The position numbers and the translations under genes are program-made. The notes under the pieces were generated by a model. The model worked only from the letters and a program-made list of their open reading frames with translations, was not told the DNA's origin and made no database searches. A DNA stretch of 64,000 nt from VFJQ01 sp044226525 (GTDB lineage: Bacteria; Verrucomicrobiota; Verrucomicrobiia; Chthoniobacterales; Chthoniobacteraceae): contig JBGAGV010000011.1 in assembly GCA_044226525.1 (NCBI GenBank), forward strand, positions 62,001 to 126,000, written 5' to 3'. Shown in pieces: positions 33,430 through 42,947 of this stretch (its first letter is position 1; the number at the start of each line of letters is the position of its first letter).

Positions 33430-36400
33430 CTACACGCTGCGCGTCCGAAGCTGGCGTTTGAGGACCATGTAAAGTGCCGCCAGGCAGATCGTCGTGGAGC
33501 CGAGCAGCACCAGCGTATTGCGCATATAAACGCTGAACACGATCGGGTGGTGATTGATCCATCCCCAGCTCCGCGGGCCGAAGTAGTGGGTTTTAATCGG
33601 TCCGAAGAACACGTTCGGGCGCGCGCCGCGGCGGTAGTCGTTCTGTTCGGTCTCGGCCTTGGCGACGAGGTCGCCGACTTTCTGGTTCGAGTAAAGCCGC
33701 TCGGCGCTCACCCCGCTGGTCTTGCTCCGCAAGCCGCCGGGTTCGAGCGGCCCGCCGTCGATCACCTTGTCCACGCGCCGCAGCCGGCGTTCGATTTCAT
33801 CGACGCTGCCGCTTTCGAGTCCGCTCAGCATGGCCAGCGTGTCCTTGAGATCCTCGAGGCGGGTCGAAGTCTTCGGGTCGCGTTCCTTCAGCTTCACGAG
33901 TTCATCGATCTGCGCCTGGAGTTGGTCCTGCCGCAGGGCGAGCGGGTTGAGCTTGGCCTGCGCGACGATCAAAGCCTCGTAGCTGTAGTGGGTGGCCACG
34001 AAACGGCTGATGATCGGGACCCGCAGCGTCGCGTCGCTGCGCGTGCTGGCGTCGGTGATTTCGGGGTGCGTGGTAAAGAACCGCTTGAACGTGTAGATGA
34101 CGTCGAGGTCGCGATTCATCTCCTCGTATTTGATGAGCGCGCCACCGAAGATGAGCTGCGGGATGAGCACCAGCGGAACGAAGTTCGCCGCCGTCTTGCT
34201 GTCGCCGACGATCGAGGAAATGAGGAGCCCGAGGCCGAGCCCGCTCAGCGCCGTGACGAAGGTGAACCACCAATACGGCGCAAACATCCCGCGGATTTCG
34301 AGCACGTGATTCCCCACGATGACGAAGAGCGCGCACTGAATCGCGCTGAACATCGCGAGCGTCCCAAATTTCGCGATGATGTAATACGGCAGCCGCACAT
34401 TCAGATTGCGCTCACGATGCAGCACCACCCGGTCGCGGATGATGTCATCGACCGAATTCATCAGCGCGAGGAAGAGCGACACCAGCAGCGCGATAAAGAT
34501 GTAGGTGGGGATGTGGAAAGCGCTGGCGAAGTTGTATTGCCCCGAGGCGTCGTCGGTGAAGTAGAGCGCCCACGCGACGAGCAGCGCGAGCAAGGGCGGC
34601 ACCGCCAGCGTGAGCACGAGGTTGCCCCGATTGCGCAGCTTCGAGACAAACGCGCGCCGCCAGAGGGTGCGAAATTGCGTCCATTCGTCGCGCAGACGGA
34701 TGGGTTCGCGTCGCTTCGCGAGCGACGGGATGATCTGTGAGGTGAGCGTCGAGGTGTTCGTCGCGGTCCCGGCGCTCTTGCGCACCGTGATCTGCTTCAC
34801 GTCCTGGAGCAGCCGGAAACTCTCGTATTTGTCGCGCCAGTAGTCGGGCGAAAATCGCCGCGCCGGCACGAGCTGGCCCTGTTGATTTTCCTCGAAGATG
34901 ATGTCGCCGCTCAGGTCGCGCAGCGGCGTTTCGAGCACGTCGAAGATGAACTCGGGCCGCGTCGTGCCGCATGCGGGACAGCCGCCCAGCTCCGTGCCGA
35001 AGTGCTGCTCGTGCTCCGCCGTGGCGAAGTATTGCAGCATCTCCGTCGGCGTGCCGTAGAAGACCAGCTTGCCGCCCTTGTCGAGCAGCATGGCCTTCGT
35101 GAACATCTGGAAGAGCTTGCTCGTCGGCTGGTGGATCGTCACGAGCACGATCTTGTTGTGCGCCATCGCACGGATGACCTCCATGACGTGCTCGCTGTCC
35201 TTCGAGCTGAGGCCGCTCGTCGGCTCGTCGAAGAGGAACACGTCGGCGCCCGAGATCATGTCGAGGCCGATGTTCAGCCGCTTGCGCTCGCCGCCGCTCA
35301 GGCGCTTTTTCACCGGGTTGCCGACCATGGTGCTGCGGCGCTCGATGAGCCCGAGTTCGATCAGCCGGCCTTCGATGCGGCGGGAACGATCGCGTCCCGT
35401 GAGATGCGGCGAACGAATCGCCGCCGCCATGTCGAGGTTCTCCTCGACGGTGAGATGATTGTCGAACGCGTCGTCCTGCGGCACGTAGGCGATGAACCGC
35501 TTCAGCGCGCTGAGATTCGGATAGAGCGACTGGCCGTTGAGCAGGATGCTGCCGTGCTGCGGTCCCATCTGGCCGCCGATCACGCGCAGCAGGGTCGATT
35601 TGCCCGAACCGCTGGCCCCCATCACGCAGACGATGTCGCCGCGGCTGACCTGGAAGTTGATGCCGTCGAGCGCGGTCTGGTCCCGGCGGAAGCGATGCGA
35701 GAGATCGCGCACCTCCAGCGTGGAGATGACGTTGCGCTCTTCTTCGATGATGCGGTCGCTGAAGTTGCAGCGCAGCACCTGTCCGGCGTCGATGCGGATG
35801 GTGTCGCCATCCTTCAAATCGGCCGCGCCTTTCACCGGCACATCGCCCACGAGGATGGGCCGATCGGCACGGAGCACTTCGAGTTTGCCGACCTTGTTTT
35901 CGTAATCGCAGAGAATCTTCAGCAGAACCTCGCCGCTCGTGCCAGGCGAGAGGAGAATGTCGTCCTGATCGAGGAGCGAAGGATTGTTCGAGACGAGGTA
36001 GCCGGACTTGTAGGCCTGGAGCTGGAAGCGTCCCCCGAGAGCCCGCGCCCGCCGGCGCAGATCGGAGAGCGGGAGCTCGCTGGCATTATGGAAGATGATC
36101 TTGTCGTCGAGCGTGGCCTCGATGCGCGTGCCGGCCCGCAGGGCTGCGCCGCAGAGCAGCGCATCCACATCGCGTAGCGCACGCACCGCCACCTTCAGGC
36201 CAAACTTCACCTCCAGCGCACTTTCGCGCGTGCGGACCTTGTCGATCTGCACCTCGTCGTTCGCGTCGATGCTCAGATAGACCTGCGTGAGCGACACGTT
36301 TTTCTTCGCGTTAAAATAATACGCGAGGTCCTGATACATCAGCACCTGCTCGCCGAGCACGATGCGCTGGCCGGTGTAAACGCGGCAGAACGACCCCGGC

Positions 36401-37104
36401 CCGAGCGGACGCCCGCGCACCACGATGCCCTTCTGCGACTGGTTCTTCAGCAGAATCAAATCCTGGTAACGGAACGCGACGAGCCGTTCGTTGCCTTCGA
36501 GTCCCTTGAGCACCACGTCGGCGTTGCCATTCGCGCCGAAGGTCAGCGATTCGAGGGGCGACTGGCCGTGCTGGAAAACATTCGTGTCGCGCTCGTCGGC
36601 GGCATTGAGCTGATAGACGATATCGATCGCCTGCGCCGCCATGCCGAGCTGCGTCATGAACGAGTAGAAGGCCACGACCTGCTGCGGATCCATGCCCGCC
36701 TTGGCGATGAGATCGTAGAGCTGCACGCCAAGCATGATCTTGCGCTCGGTGGTCAGCTCCTGTGCGAGTTTCTCCGCCATCGCCTTGAGATCCTGCGGCT
36801 CGTTCAGCGCCTGCCGGAAAAGCTTGCGCAGCTCGGAGTAAACGGCCTCGGGATAATCGTAGCGCAGGAAACCGAGTGAGGAGTCGATTTCCTCCTCCAG
36901 CACATCGCCGCGCGCCGATTTCGAAAACGCCGCCAGCACCTGGATGAGCAGGGGAAGCAGATTAGGGCTCTCGCTCGGCGTGCGCCGCTTGCGGAACCAG
37001 CGGCCTGCCACCCGGCTCACCGCGCGGGCAACCGGGCTGGCTTGCAGGCGCTCGCCTACTTTCTCGCGAAGTTCTTTAGTGAAGCCGTTGGTCAGCGTTG
37101 GCAT
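33430..37104 (-). CDS. ABCG-type fusion transporter with N-terminal TerB-like domain
   Basis: A 1224-residue fusion. Residues ~45-160 look like a TerB/TerB-like helical domain (LLPLLIQVLAAFSKSARGDVLEEEI...FLRYDYPEAVYSELRKLF). Residues ~190-460 hold two beta-rich segments resembling FHA or phosphate-binding modules (VVRGRPLGPGSFCRVYTG; ILVGDVPVKGAADLKDGDTIRID). The ATPase domain follows: Walker A GASGSGKST (Lys502), LSGGERKR signature, FLFDEPTSGLS Walker B and the H-loop in TIHQP, all intact. It is the ABCG/White type (ATPase before membrane domain), with six membrane helices at ~830-1210 and a large extracytoplasmic loop containing a coiled coil (LNPLALRQDQLQAQIDELVKL). It is probably a homodimeric exporter of lipid or envelope material; the substrate is unknown. 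Confidence 0.88.
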   Translation of the reverse strand: MPTLTNGFTKELREKVGERLQASPVARAVSRVAGRWFRKRRTPSESPNLLPLLIQVLAAFSKSARGDVLEEEIDSSLGFLRYDYPEAVYSELRKLFRQALNEPQDLKAMAEKLAQELTTERKIMLGVQLYDLIAKAGMDPQQVVAFYSFMTQLGMAAQAIDIVYQLNAADERDTNVFQHGQSPLESLTFGANGNADVVLKGLEGNERLVAFRYQDLILLKNQSQKGIVVRGRPLGPGSFCRVYTGQRIVLGEQVLMYQDLAYYFNAKKNVSLTQVYLSIDANDEVQIDKVRTRESALEVKFGLKVAVRALRDVDALLCGAALRAGTRIEATLDDKIIFHNASELPLSDLRRRARALGGRFQLQAYKSGYLVSNNPSLLDQDDILLSPGTSGEVLLKILCDYENKVGKLEVLRADRPILVGDVPVKGAADLKDGDTIRIDAGQVLRCNFSDRIIEEERNVISTLEVRDLSHRFRRDQTALDGINFQVSRGDIVCVMGASGSGKSTLLRVIGGQMGPQHGSILLNGQSLYPNLSALKRFIAYVPQDDAFDNHLTVEENLDMAAAIRSPHLTGRDRSRRIEGRLIELGLIERRSTMVGNPVKKRLSGGERKRLNIGLDMISGADVFLFDEPTSGLSSKDSEHVMEVIRAMAHNKIVLVTIHQPTSKLFQMFTKAMLLDKGGKLVFYGTPTEMLQYFATAEHEQHFGTELGGCPACGTTRPEFIFDVLETPLRDLSGDIIFEENQQGQLVPARRFSPDYWRDKYESFRLLQDVKQITVRKSAGTATNTSTLTSQIIPSLAKRREPIRLRDEWTQFRTLWRRAFVSKLRNRGNLVLTLAVPPLLALLVAWALYFTDDASGQYNFASAFHIPTYIFIALLVSLFLALMNSVDDIIRDRVVLHRERNLNVRLPYYIIAKFGTLAMFSAIQCALFVIVGNHVLEIRGMFAPYWWFTFVTALSGLGLGLLISSIVGDSKTAANFVPLVLIPQLIFGGALIKYEEMNRDLDVIYTFKRFFTTHPEITDASTRSDATLRVPIISRFVATHYSYEALIVAQAKLNPLALRQDQLQAQIDELVKLKERDPKTSTRLEDLKDTLAMLSGLESGSVDEIERRLRRVDKVIDGGPLEPGGLRSKTSGVSAERLYSNQKVGDLVAKAETEQNDYRRGARPNVFFGPIKTHYFGPRSWGWINHHPIVFSVYMRNTLVLLGSTTICLAALYMVLKRQLRTRSV

Positions 37105-37226
37105 CGGCAGTCCTCACAGTGGCCCGGAGAAGGGGATTTGTCGATGAAGGCTGATGAGGAGTTTACTCCCGTGAAGCCTTCCATACTTTCGCCGCCGCTC
37201 GCCTTCCTTTTTACCTTCGCAGTCCC

Positions 37227-37682
37227 GTGTCACCGAAAACAACCATCAAACAAAGCTCCCTGGGCTGTGGCGGCATCGTTCTTCGGCTGTTGCTGTGCGG
37301 CGTTCTGCTGCTCGCGCTCCTGCTTGGCGCGGTGATCGTGGTGAACTGGTGGCAGGATCCCGTCCGCCGATTGCGCTCCTTTGCGTCCGATATCCATGAC
37401 TTCACGCCGCCCTACTTCAATCTCTTTGGCGACTATGAGCGGTTCATTCGCGCGGACTGTTCCGAGCAGGACTTCCACCGGTTCGCCCGCGAGGAGAAGT
37501 TTACCCGCCGCCTGACCGAAGACGATCCCTCTGGAGTCATGTTCCGACCGCCGTGCGACAAGTCCTGGTGGATGCCGCCCGATTCCTACCGGGGGGCCTA
37601 CTACAGCTTTCGTGAGGGCGGGGAATGCCGATTCCTACAGTATGCGGATGGCCGTCTCTACTACTACATTGTGACGTGGTAG
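37227..37682 (+). CDS. Single-pass membrane protein of unknown function
   Basis: A 151-residue protein started at GTG 37227. Residues ~15-40 form one membrane helix (GGIVLRLLLCGVLLLALLLGAVIVV). The remainder is a small extracytoplasmic domain rich in aromatic residues (FTPPYFNLFGDYERFIRADCSEQDFHRF, SWWMPPDSYRGAYYSF, RLYYYIVTW). I do not recognise the family. It is divergent from the ABC fusion gene, and positions 37105-37226 contain no clear signal. Confidence 0.6.
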   Translation: MSPKTTIKQSSLGCGGIVLRLLLCGVLLLALLLGAVIVVNWWQDPVRRLRSFASDIHDFTPPYFNLFGDYERFIRADCSEQDFHRFAREEKFTRRLTEDDPSGVMFRPPCDKSWWMPPDSYRGAYYSFREGGECRFLQYADGRLYYYIVTW

Positions 37683-37730
37683 CGTTCGCCTCGCCTGATG
37701 GGAGGCGCGTTATCACGGCGAGATGACGGC

Positions 37731-38816
37731 TCAGCGTCCCGGTTCGCGCGGCGGCGGCGGAATGTCGGGATCGACTGCCGGACCCGGAGTGACGGGAGAG
37801 GGGATCACGGGCTCCGGCGTCGCAGGTTCGGGAATCACCGGTTCGGCCAGCACCTTGGTGCCGGGCGCGATCCGTGAATCCACCACCGCGGGAGCTTCGT
37901 CTTCGATCACGCCGCGTTCCTTCCAGCCGTTGCGGCGAGCGAGCATTTGCGCGAGTTCGAGCGGCCACTCGGGGTTTTCGAGAAAATCGCTATGGCGATC
38001 GGCCAGTTCCTTGGCGGTGTTCACGAAGTCCTTGTTTTCCGGCGAACCCACCCGGCTCAGGGCCGGATAACGCCGCGCGGCTTCCTGCTGCGCGCGGGCG
38101 GTGATCGCTGCATTCGCCTTTTTCTCGAGGGCGCTCTGGCCGTCGTCGATTTTCACATCGGCGGCCCGGGGCGGTTCCGGCGCGAGCATCGCCATGGAAT
38201 CGGTCGGCACCCGGGCGAGGTATTCGCCGGCGCTGAGCGTCATCTCGCCGCCCTTTTCCTCCGCAAAAAGGAAGATGTCGCCCTGGTTGATCCGGTAAGT
38301 CGCGCCGCCGATCGTCGTGGTGAGGTTTCGCGTCGCACGAGCGCGGGGCAGGGTCGGGTCTGGCGTTTCGAGCCGGAGCGCCTGGATGAGAGAAGGGATC
38401 TGCGGCGCGGCCGGAGCGGGCGCGGAAGATGAACCCCCGACGGCCACGCGCGGTTCGGCCGGGGCGCGATCCGCGAAGTGTTTCCAGCCCTGCTCGGCGA
38501 GGCCGATGAGCGCGCCGAGCAGCGCGACGATGGCGAGCGAGAAAAAGACGCCGTTGCGCTGCGCAAAGATTTTCATCCGCGCCAGCACCCATAGCGTGGT
38601 GAAGCTGATCAGCCCGATGAGCAACGGCATGAGCGCGCGCGCGCCGCCGATGAAAATGGCGACGCTGACCACGCTGAGCGCGGCAAAGAGGAACGCGACG
38701 CCCCAGGCGAGATTACGTTGAGCCGCCCGCCAGGCGCGGCGCCGGGCGGGATGCTCGACAAAACGAGTCGGCTGCGAGTTCGAAGGAGCTTCGTTTGGGT
38801 TCACGGGCACGAGCAA
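37731..38816 (-). CDS. Membrane protein with proline-rich tail, unknown function
   Basis: A 361-residue protein. Three hydrophobic helices lie at ~38-115 (LAWGVAFLFAALSVVSVAIFIGG; LMPLLIGLISFTTLWVLA; GVFFSLAIVALLGALIGLA). A soluble region follows, with TYRINQGDIFLFAEEKGGEMTLSAGEYLARVP (beta-rich) and a charged helix (SALEKKANAAITARAQQEAARRYPAL). The last ~50 residues are repeats of a PEP motif (AEPVIPEPATPEPVIPSP). I do not recognise a domain family. The gene faces the 12-bp repeat array at its 5' end. Confidence 0.6.
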   Translation of the reverse strand: MLVPVNPNEAPSNSQPTRFVEHPARRRAWRAAQRNLAWGVAFLFAALSVVSVAIFIGGARALMPLLIGLISFTTLWVLARMKIFAQRNGVFFSLAIVALLGALIGLAEQGWKHFADRAPAEPRVAVGGSSSAPAPAAPQIPSLIQALRLETPDPTLPRARATRNLTTTIGGATYRINQGDIFLFAEEKGGEMTLSAGEYLARVPTDSMAMLAPEPPRAADVKIDDGQSALEKKANAAITARAQQEAARRYPALSRVGSPENKDFVNTAKELADRHSDFLENPEWPLELAQMLARRNGWKERGVIEDEAPAVVDSRIAPGTKVLAEPVIPEPATPEPVIPSPVTPGPAVDPDIPPPPREPGR

Positions 38817-38901
38817 AAGTGCTTAGCCTGCTTAAATACTCGACTTGGGCGGGTCCGCAAGGGGAGCCCCGCTCTTCCTCTTTGTCCCCGCGCCTGCTCC
38901 C

Positions 38902-39171
38902 GCTCGTGCTCCTGCTCGTGCTCCCGCTCGTGCTCCCGCTCGTGCTCCTGCTCGTGCTCCTGCTCGTGCTCCTGCTCGTGCTCCTGCTCGTGCTCCTGCT
39001 CGTGCTCCCGCTCGTGCTCCCGCTCGTGCTCCCGCTCGTGCTCCCGCTCGTGCTCCCGCTCGTGCTCCCGCTCGTGCTCCCGCTCGTGCTCCCGCTCGTG
39101 CTCCTGCTTGAGGCCCCCTGTCGGTTCGATTACGAGCACGAGCAGGAGCACGATTACGAGCAGGAGCACGA
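38902..39171. repeat. 17-copy 12-bp tandem array plus inverted copies
   Basis: GCTCGTGCTCC(C/T) is repeated 17 times without a gap from 38902 to 39105. Only position 12 varies: T in units 1, 4-8 and 17, C in the others. Partial units extend to about 38891 and 39108. Inverted copies follow: 20 nt at 39134-39153 and 14 nt at 39158-39171 are exact reverse complements of array sequence, so a long hairpin could form. The unit length is a multiple of three with no stop in several frames, producing false low-complexity reading frames on both strands. It lies between two divergent genes, 39 bp before the hydrolase start. Confidence 0.95.
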
Positions 39172-39209
39172 TAAGGAAAGCCCCTCGCCCATCCCACCTC
39201 TAAGGTTCC

Positions 39210-40898
39210 ATGCTCTCGCGTCTTCATCCGCTCATGCGCCTCCCATCCTTCGCCTCCCTTCCATTCCTCTCTGCCGTCGCCGCTACCCAGCTTCTCGCTG
39301 CCGCTCCGCCGAAACTCGATTTCGGCCCCGTCCGCGAGGAGCACCTCATGATTCCCATGCGAGACGGGAAGCGGCTTTCCGCCTACGTCTTTTTCCCACC
39401 GGGCGAAGGCAAATTCCCGGCCATCTTCGAGCAACGCTACGCCGATATCTCCAGCGCCGGCTCGCGCAAGGCCGCCGCGAAATTTGCCGAGGGAGGCTTC
39501 GTCATCGCGCTGGTAAATTACCGCGGCACCCACGAAAGCGAAGGTGTCTATCGCGGCTATCGTGGGCTGCAATGGGGCGCGTTGCGCGATGGCTACGATG
39601 TCTGCGAATGGCTCGCGGCGCAGCCGTGGTGCACCGGGAAGATCGGCACGTATGGCGGGTCGCAGGCCGGTTACGCGCAGAATTATCTCGCCGTCACCCA
39701 GCCGCCCCATCTGGTCGCTCAATTCATGACCGACACCGGCCTGAGCCTCTACCAGGAGGGCTACCGTATCGGTGGCGTGACCCGGCCGAATCGTTTCCTC
39801 TCCGCCAAAGATGCGCGCGATCCCGCCGACAACGAAGCGCTATTGCGCGAGTGGGATCAGCATCCGAACTACGACGCCTACTGGCGCGACGAAGATGCCT
39901 CGCTGCACTTCGACAAGATGAATCTGCCCTGTTTCACCATCGGCAGTTGGTATGATTTCATGGTGCAGGGCTCCGTCGCGAGCTTCATCGGTCGTCAACA
40001 AAAAGGCGGACCGAATTCCCGCGGCGCGCAGCAACTCATTCTCGGTCCGTGGCTGCACGGCGGTTATCCGAAGTCGAACAAGATCGGCGAACTCGTCTTC
40101 CCCGAGAATGCGTTCTTCGATGTCTATGCACACATGACGAAGTGGTTTAATCACTTCCTCAAAGGCGAAAACAACGGCGTCGAGAAAGATACCACGGTGC
40201 GTTATTACGTGATGGGGGCCTGTGGCGAACCCGGCGCGCCCGGCAACGTCTGGCGTGAAGCGAAAGACTTCCCGCCGAAGACGGAAACCGCGTCGTTCTA
40301 TCTCCAGCCCGACGGCGGGCTCGCTCGCGAAAAAACCACCGCGCTGAACGCGAGCACGAGCTACGCGAGCGATCCGCTCCACCCGATGAACATGCCGGGC
40401 CGTAGCTTCCTCGGTGCGCTCGATGCACGCCCCTTCGAACAGCAGGCCGAAGTGCGGACGTGGACTACCGAGCCGCTCCGCGAGCCGATGGAGTGGACTG
40501 GCGAAGTCAACGCGGAGGTGTTCGCCAGTTCCACCGCGAAGGACACCGACTTCATCCTGCGCGTGAGCGACGTCTATCCCGATGGCCGCTCGATGCTGCT
40601 GATGGATTACCCGCTGCGCGCCCGCTACCGTGAAGGCTTCGACAAGCAGGTGCTCCTTGTCTCCGGCCAGCCCGCGAAGCTCGCGTGGCACATCGGCTGG
40701 ACGAGCATCATCTTCAATGCCGGCCACCGGGTGCGCGTGACCATCGCCAGCACCGGCGCCCCACTCTACGAGCCGAATAACCAGACCGGCGGCCCGCAGA
40801 CGATCGACTGGATGAAGAACACGCAGTTCGCGATCAACACCATCCACCACGACGCCACCCACCCCTCGCGCATCCTCGTGCCGCTAAACCGGAACTAA
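39210..40898 (+). CDS. Secreted CocE/NonD-family hydrolase
   Basis: A 562-residue alpha/beta hydrolase of the X-Pro dipeptidyl-peptidase (S15)/CocE family with a signal-like N-terminus (MRLPSFASLPFLSAVAATQLLAA). The start could be the ATG at 39210 or 39234. IPMRDGKRLSAYVFFP and YRGTHESEG begin the hydrolase domain. Ser151 in YGGSQAGY is the nucleophile (GxSxG variant GGSQAG), and the Asp and His follow in GSWYDFM and LGPWLHGG. The C-terminal domain is the jelly roll of this family (WTGEVNAEVFASSTAKDTDFILRVSDVYPDGRS). Members cleave ester, amide or peptide bonds; the substrate is not predictable. Confidence 0.9.
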   Translation: MLSRLHPLMRLPSFASLPFLSAVAATQLLAAAPPKLDFGPVREEHLMIPMRDGKRLSAYVFFPPGEGKFPAIFEQRYADISSAGSRKAAAKFAEGGFVIALVNYRGTHESEGVYRGYRGLQWGALRDGYDVCEWLAAQPWCTGKIGTYGGSQAGYAQNYLAVTQPPHLVAQFMTDTGLSLYQEGYRIGGVTRPNRFLSAKDARDPADNEALLREWDQHPNYDAYWRDEDASLHFDKMNLPCFTIGSWYDFMVQGSVASFIGRQQKGGPNSRGAQQLILGPWLHGGYPKSNKIGELVFPENAFFDVYAHMTKWFNHFLKGENNGVEKDTTVRYYVMGACGEPGAPGNVWREAKDFPPKTETASFYLQPDGGLAREKTTALNASTSYASDPLHPMNMPGRSFLGALDARPFEQQAEVRTWTTEPLREPMEWTGEVNAEVFASSTAKDTDFILRVSDVYPDGRSMLLMDYPLRARYREGFDKQVLLVSGQPAKLAWHIGWTSIIFNAGHRVRVTIASTGAPLYEPNNQTGGPQTIDWMKNTQFAINTIHHDATHPSRILVPLNRN

Positions 40899-41113
40899 GC
40901 AGCCACCGCCGTCCGCTTTTGCTGCGCCCACTGGCGAATCGTTTCCGCTGCCTCCTGAACGTCTGGATCTTCACACTTCGCGCCGACTAAAACATGGGCA
41001 ATGGCTAGTGCTTCCGGGCGCCCTTTCAGAAATTCGAAGGCCTTATCTTTGAAGTCTGGATTGGCTGCCAGCAGGGTCAGGACCGTGACTTCTTTTTCGT
41101 CGAGGGTTCTCAT
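40895..41113 (-). CDS. Small unknown protein (72 residues)
   Basis: MRTLDEKEVTVLTLLAANPDFKDKAFEFLKGRPEALAIAHVLVGAKCEDPDVQEAAETIRQWAQ is predicted to be all-helical. I do not recognise it. Its stop overlaps the stop region of the convergent hydrolase gene by 4 nt. It lies 64 bp downstream of the broken nitrilase-fold gene on the same strand, with similarly lower GC, so the two may have arrived together. Confidence 0.5.
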   Translation of the reverse strand: MRTLDEKEVTVLTLLAANPDFKDKAFEFLKGRPEALAIAHVLVGAKCEDPDVQEAAETIRQWAQQKRTAVAA

Positions 41114-41177
41114 GGCTCAATGTCGATAGCGGGTAGACTTATGCAAGCGGGAGCTGTGCCAGACTCGGAATCGTCGG

Positions 41178-42805
41178 TCAATCGTCGTTCAGTCGGACCG
41201 GAAATACACTTTTGAGAGCCCAGCGGGACGCCATTTTCCTATCCGAGCGTCCATCTGCTGCCCATTCCTCTACATCCTGTCGCTCTATGGAAATGACTAC
41301 GGCTTGGGCATCGTAGGGCAATTCGATCTCAAATGGGCCCGCACCGGCATCTTTCCAAAGCCCGATGACACGGGACTCGCGAACTCCTGGTGGCCTGCAA
41401 AGGCGTGCCATTCCCAAGCTGGTCAAGGTCAGAACGGAGGAGCCGGGATCATCCGCCAGAACGGTGGCATAGCGTGCCGGCCAACGATTGGTTAGCTGAG
41501 GCCCATCCATGAGGAGTGCGATCACCAAATCCGGACCCACCCCGCGAATGAGATGGGCGATCGGGTCTTGCCGGGCAAGATCTTCACAAATGAGCGAGCA
41601 GAGAGTCAGGCTGGGGGTGAGAGAAAAAAACTGAAGCTGCCTCTGCCCAAGTTGAGTGTTCTCCCACCAGTTTACCTCTGGAGACAGGCGGCTGGAGAGT
41701 CCGTATTGATTGATCTGTTGGCCACTCAGGAGCCAGCGGTGGTGCTTGTCCTGATAGGACTTCAGGGCGAACGATTTCGCTTTTTGCGATAGCGGAAGAG
41801 CGGTCAGAACGCGATTCAGCCCAAACTCTCCTGCCGCACCGGCTCCCCCGACTCCTGCGATCAAGAATGCATGTGGAAGCAGCGCCGTGGATTGCTGGAA
41901 AACATCGTCCGCCTCTTCCCGGCGAACCGCCAGTTCAGGGAGCACTACCCCGTCGATGCGGTCCACCGCTGCGGTCGCCGCGCGCAGAACCCGCTCGAAC
42001 TGAGTCTTTGGCCAACTCGAACCGCCACCGCGGATCTCGTAATCGAAAAAAACCGAATTCCTCCGGCATGTTTGCCAGCTGATGGTGATCGGATGGCACT
42101 GGGGAGAACTGTGTGGGAGTGATCGAACTCGGCCAAGGAACGAGGAGCAGGTTGAGCCGAGTTTCGAGCTGAGGCATTCCGATCAGTGCCGTCTGTGACC
42201 AGACAGGCCATACCTCGCCAGTCTCCAAAAAAGGAGAGATTATGAGAGAGTGACCGCATGGTGATGCCAGTTCGTGGGGTGTGCAACTTCGGGAGGATGC
42301 ACACTTTGGAAGCATCTACGTCGCGGCATAGCGTCGAGATACGCCCGACCGCCATCATTTGAAGCATGAATAGTTCCCTGACCGCCACATCGATCGGATC
42401 GCTTCCACCGGGCAGCCCAATTCCGCGGCAGCATTCATCTGCTGCAGCACAAATGCAGGTCAATGCTTCCCACAAGAGCAGCTGCCCTTGTCGAGTGCGC
42501 TTCTTGTCTGACAGTTTGAGCAGATCGGCTCTTTTGTTCCTGAGCAGCATTCCCCACCAGCGCTTCACTTCGATTGGCGGCTCCTGCGGAGAATTCTTCC
42601 ACTGCTGCCCTATCTTTCGGATCCGTTCGACCCATTCGCTTTGTGTTTTAGCAGGACCTGGTGGCGGCCACTGCGAAACAACGTTCACATATGAACCGGA
42701 CTTTTGAAGCAAATACGCGCAAAGTGCGAATGCGTCAGGCGGCCAGGTTAAAGCCTTCTTCCATTTTTGGGGCGCCAGGAATTCCAGACATTCTTCGATG
42801 ATCAT
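41178..42805 (-). pseudogene. Nitrilase-fold protein with unknown N-terminal region, disrupted by two frameshifts
   Basis: One gene spread over three frames. Frame 1 runs from ATG 42805 to a T6 run at ~42220 (read on the minus strand) and encodes an unknown region (LTWPPDAFALCAYLLQKSGSYV, LWEALTCICAAADECCRGIG, ILPKLHTPRTG). Removing one T there continues into frame 2 (ETGEVWPVWSQ, LNLLLVPWPSS). Removing one T from the T7 run at 42046-42052 continues into frame 3 (DYEIRGGGSSWPKTQFERVL). The C-terminal ~260 residues are nitrilase-like, with the triad candidates Glu (VVLPELAV), Lys (YQDKHHRW) and Cys (LICEDLA). The rebuilt protein would be about 540 residues. Both shifts are +1 in homopolymers, so sequencing error is as likely as real decay. 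GC is visibly lower than in the neighbours, suggesting transfer. Confidence 0.7.
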
Positions 42806-42888
42806 TTGGACGGGATCCTCCGTGGGGGGGCGTCACTCGACCACGAGAGGCGATACCGACGCAATCCCCAATTTCCATTGGTCTTGCG

Positions 42889-42930
42889 GTAAAAACAAAA
42901 AGCCCTCCCCGCGGATGCGAAGAGGGCTTT
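42889..42930 (-). terminator. Intrinsic terminator after the HMA protein gene
   Basis: On the minus strand AAAGCCCTC (42930-42922) and GAGGGCTTT (42907-42899) form a 9-bp stem with a 14-nt loop. TTGTTTTTACC follows (42898-42888). It starts 18 bp after the stop codon of the HMA gene. Confidence 0.9.
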
Positions 42931-42947
42931 AGTGAGAGCGGGTCAGG

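Noticed and set aside
38902..39105. CRISPR array
   Set aside because: The 12-bp units are contiguous with no unique spacers, and no cas genes exist in the window.
38795..39955. Leu-Val, Arg-Ala-Pro, Cys-Ser and Glu-His repeat proteins encoded by the 12-bp array on both strands
   Set aside because: All arise from reading one tandem repeat in different frames. The array lies between two good genes and has no consistent start or ribosome site.
41178..42805. Known RT-nitrilase defence system (DRT type 1)
   Set aside because: The nitrilase-fold C-terminus is compatible, but the N-terminal region shows no reverse transcriptase motif (no YxDD) and no RT gene is near.
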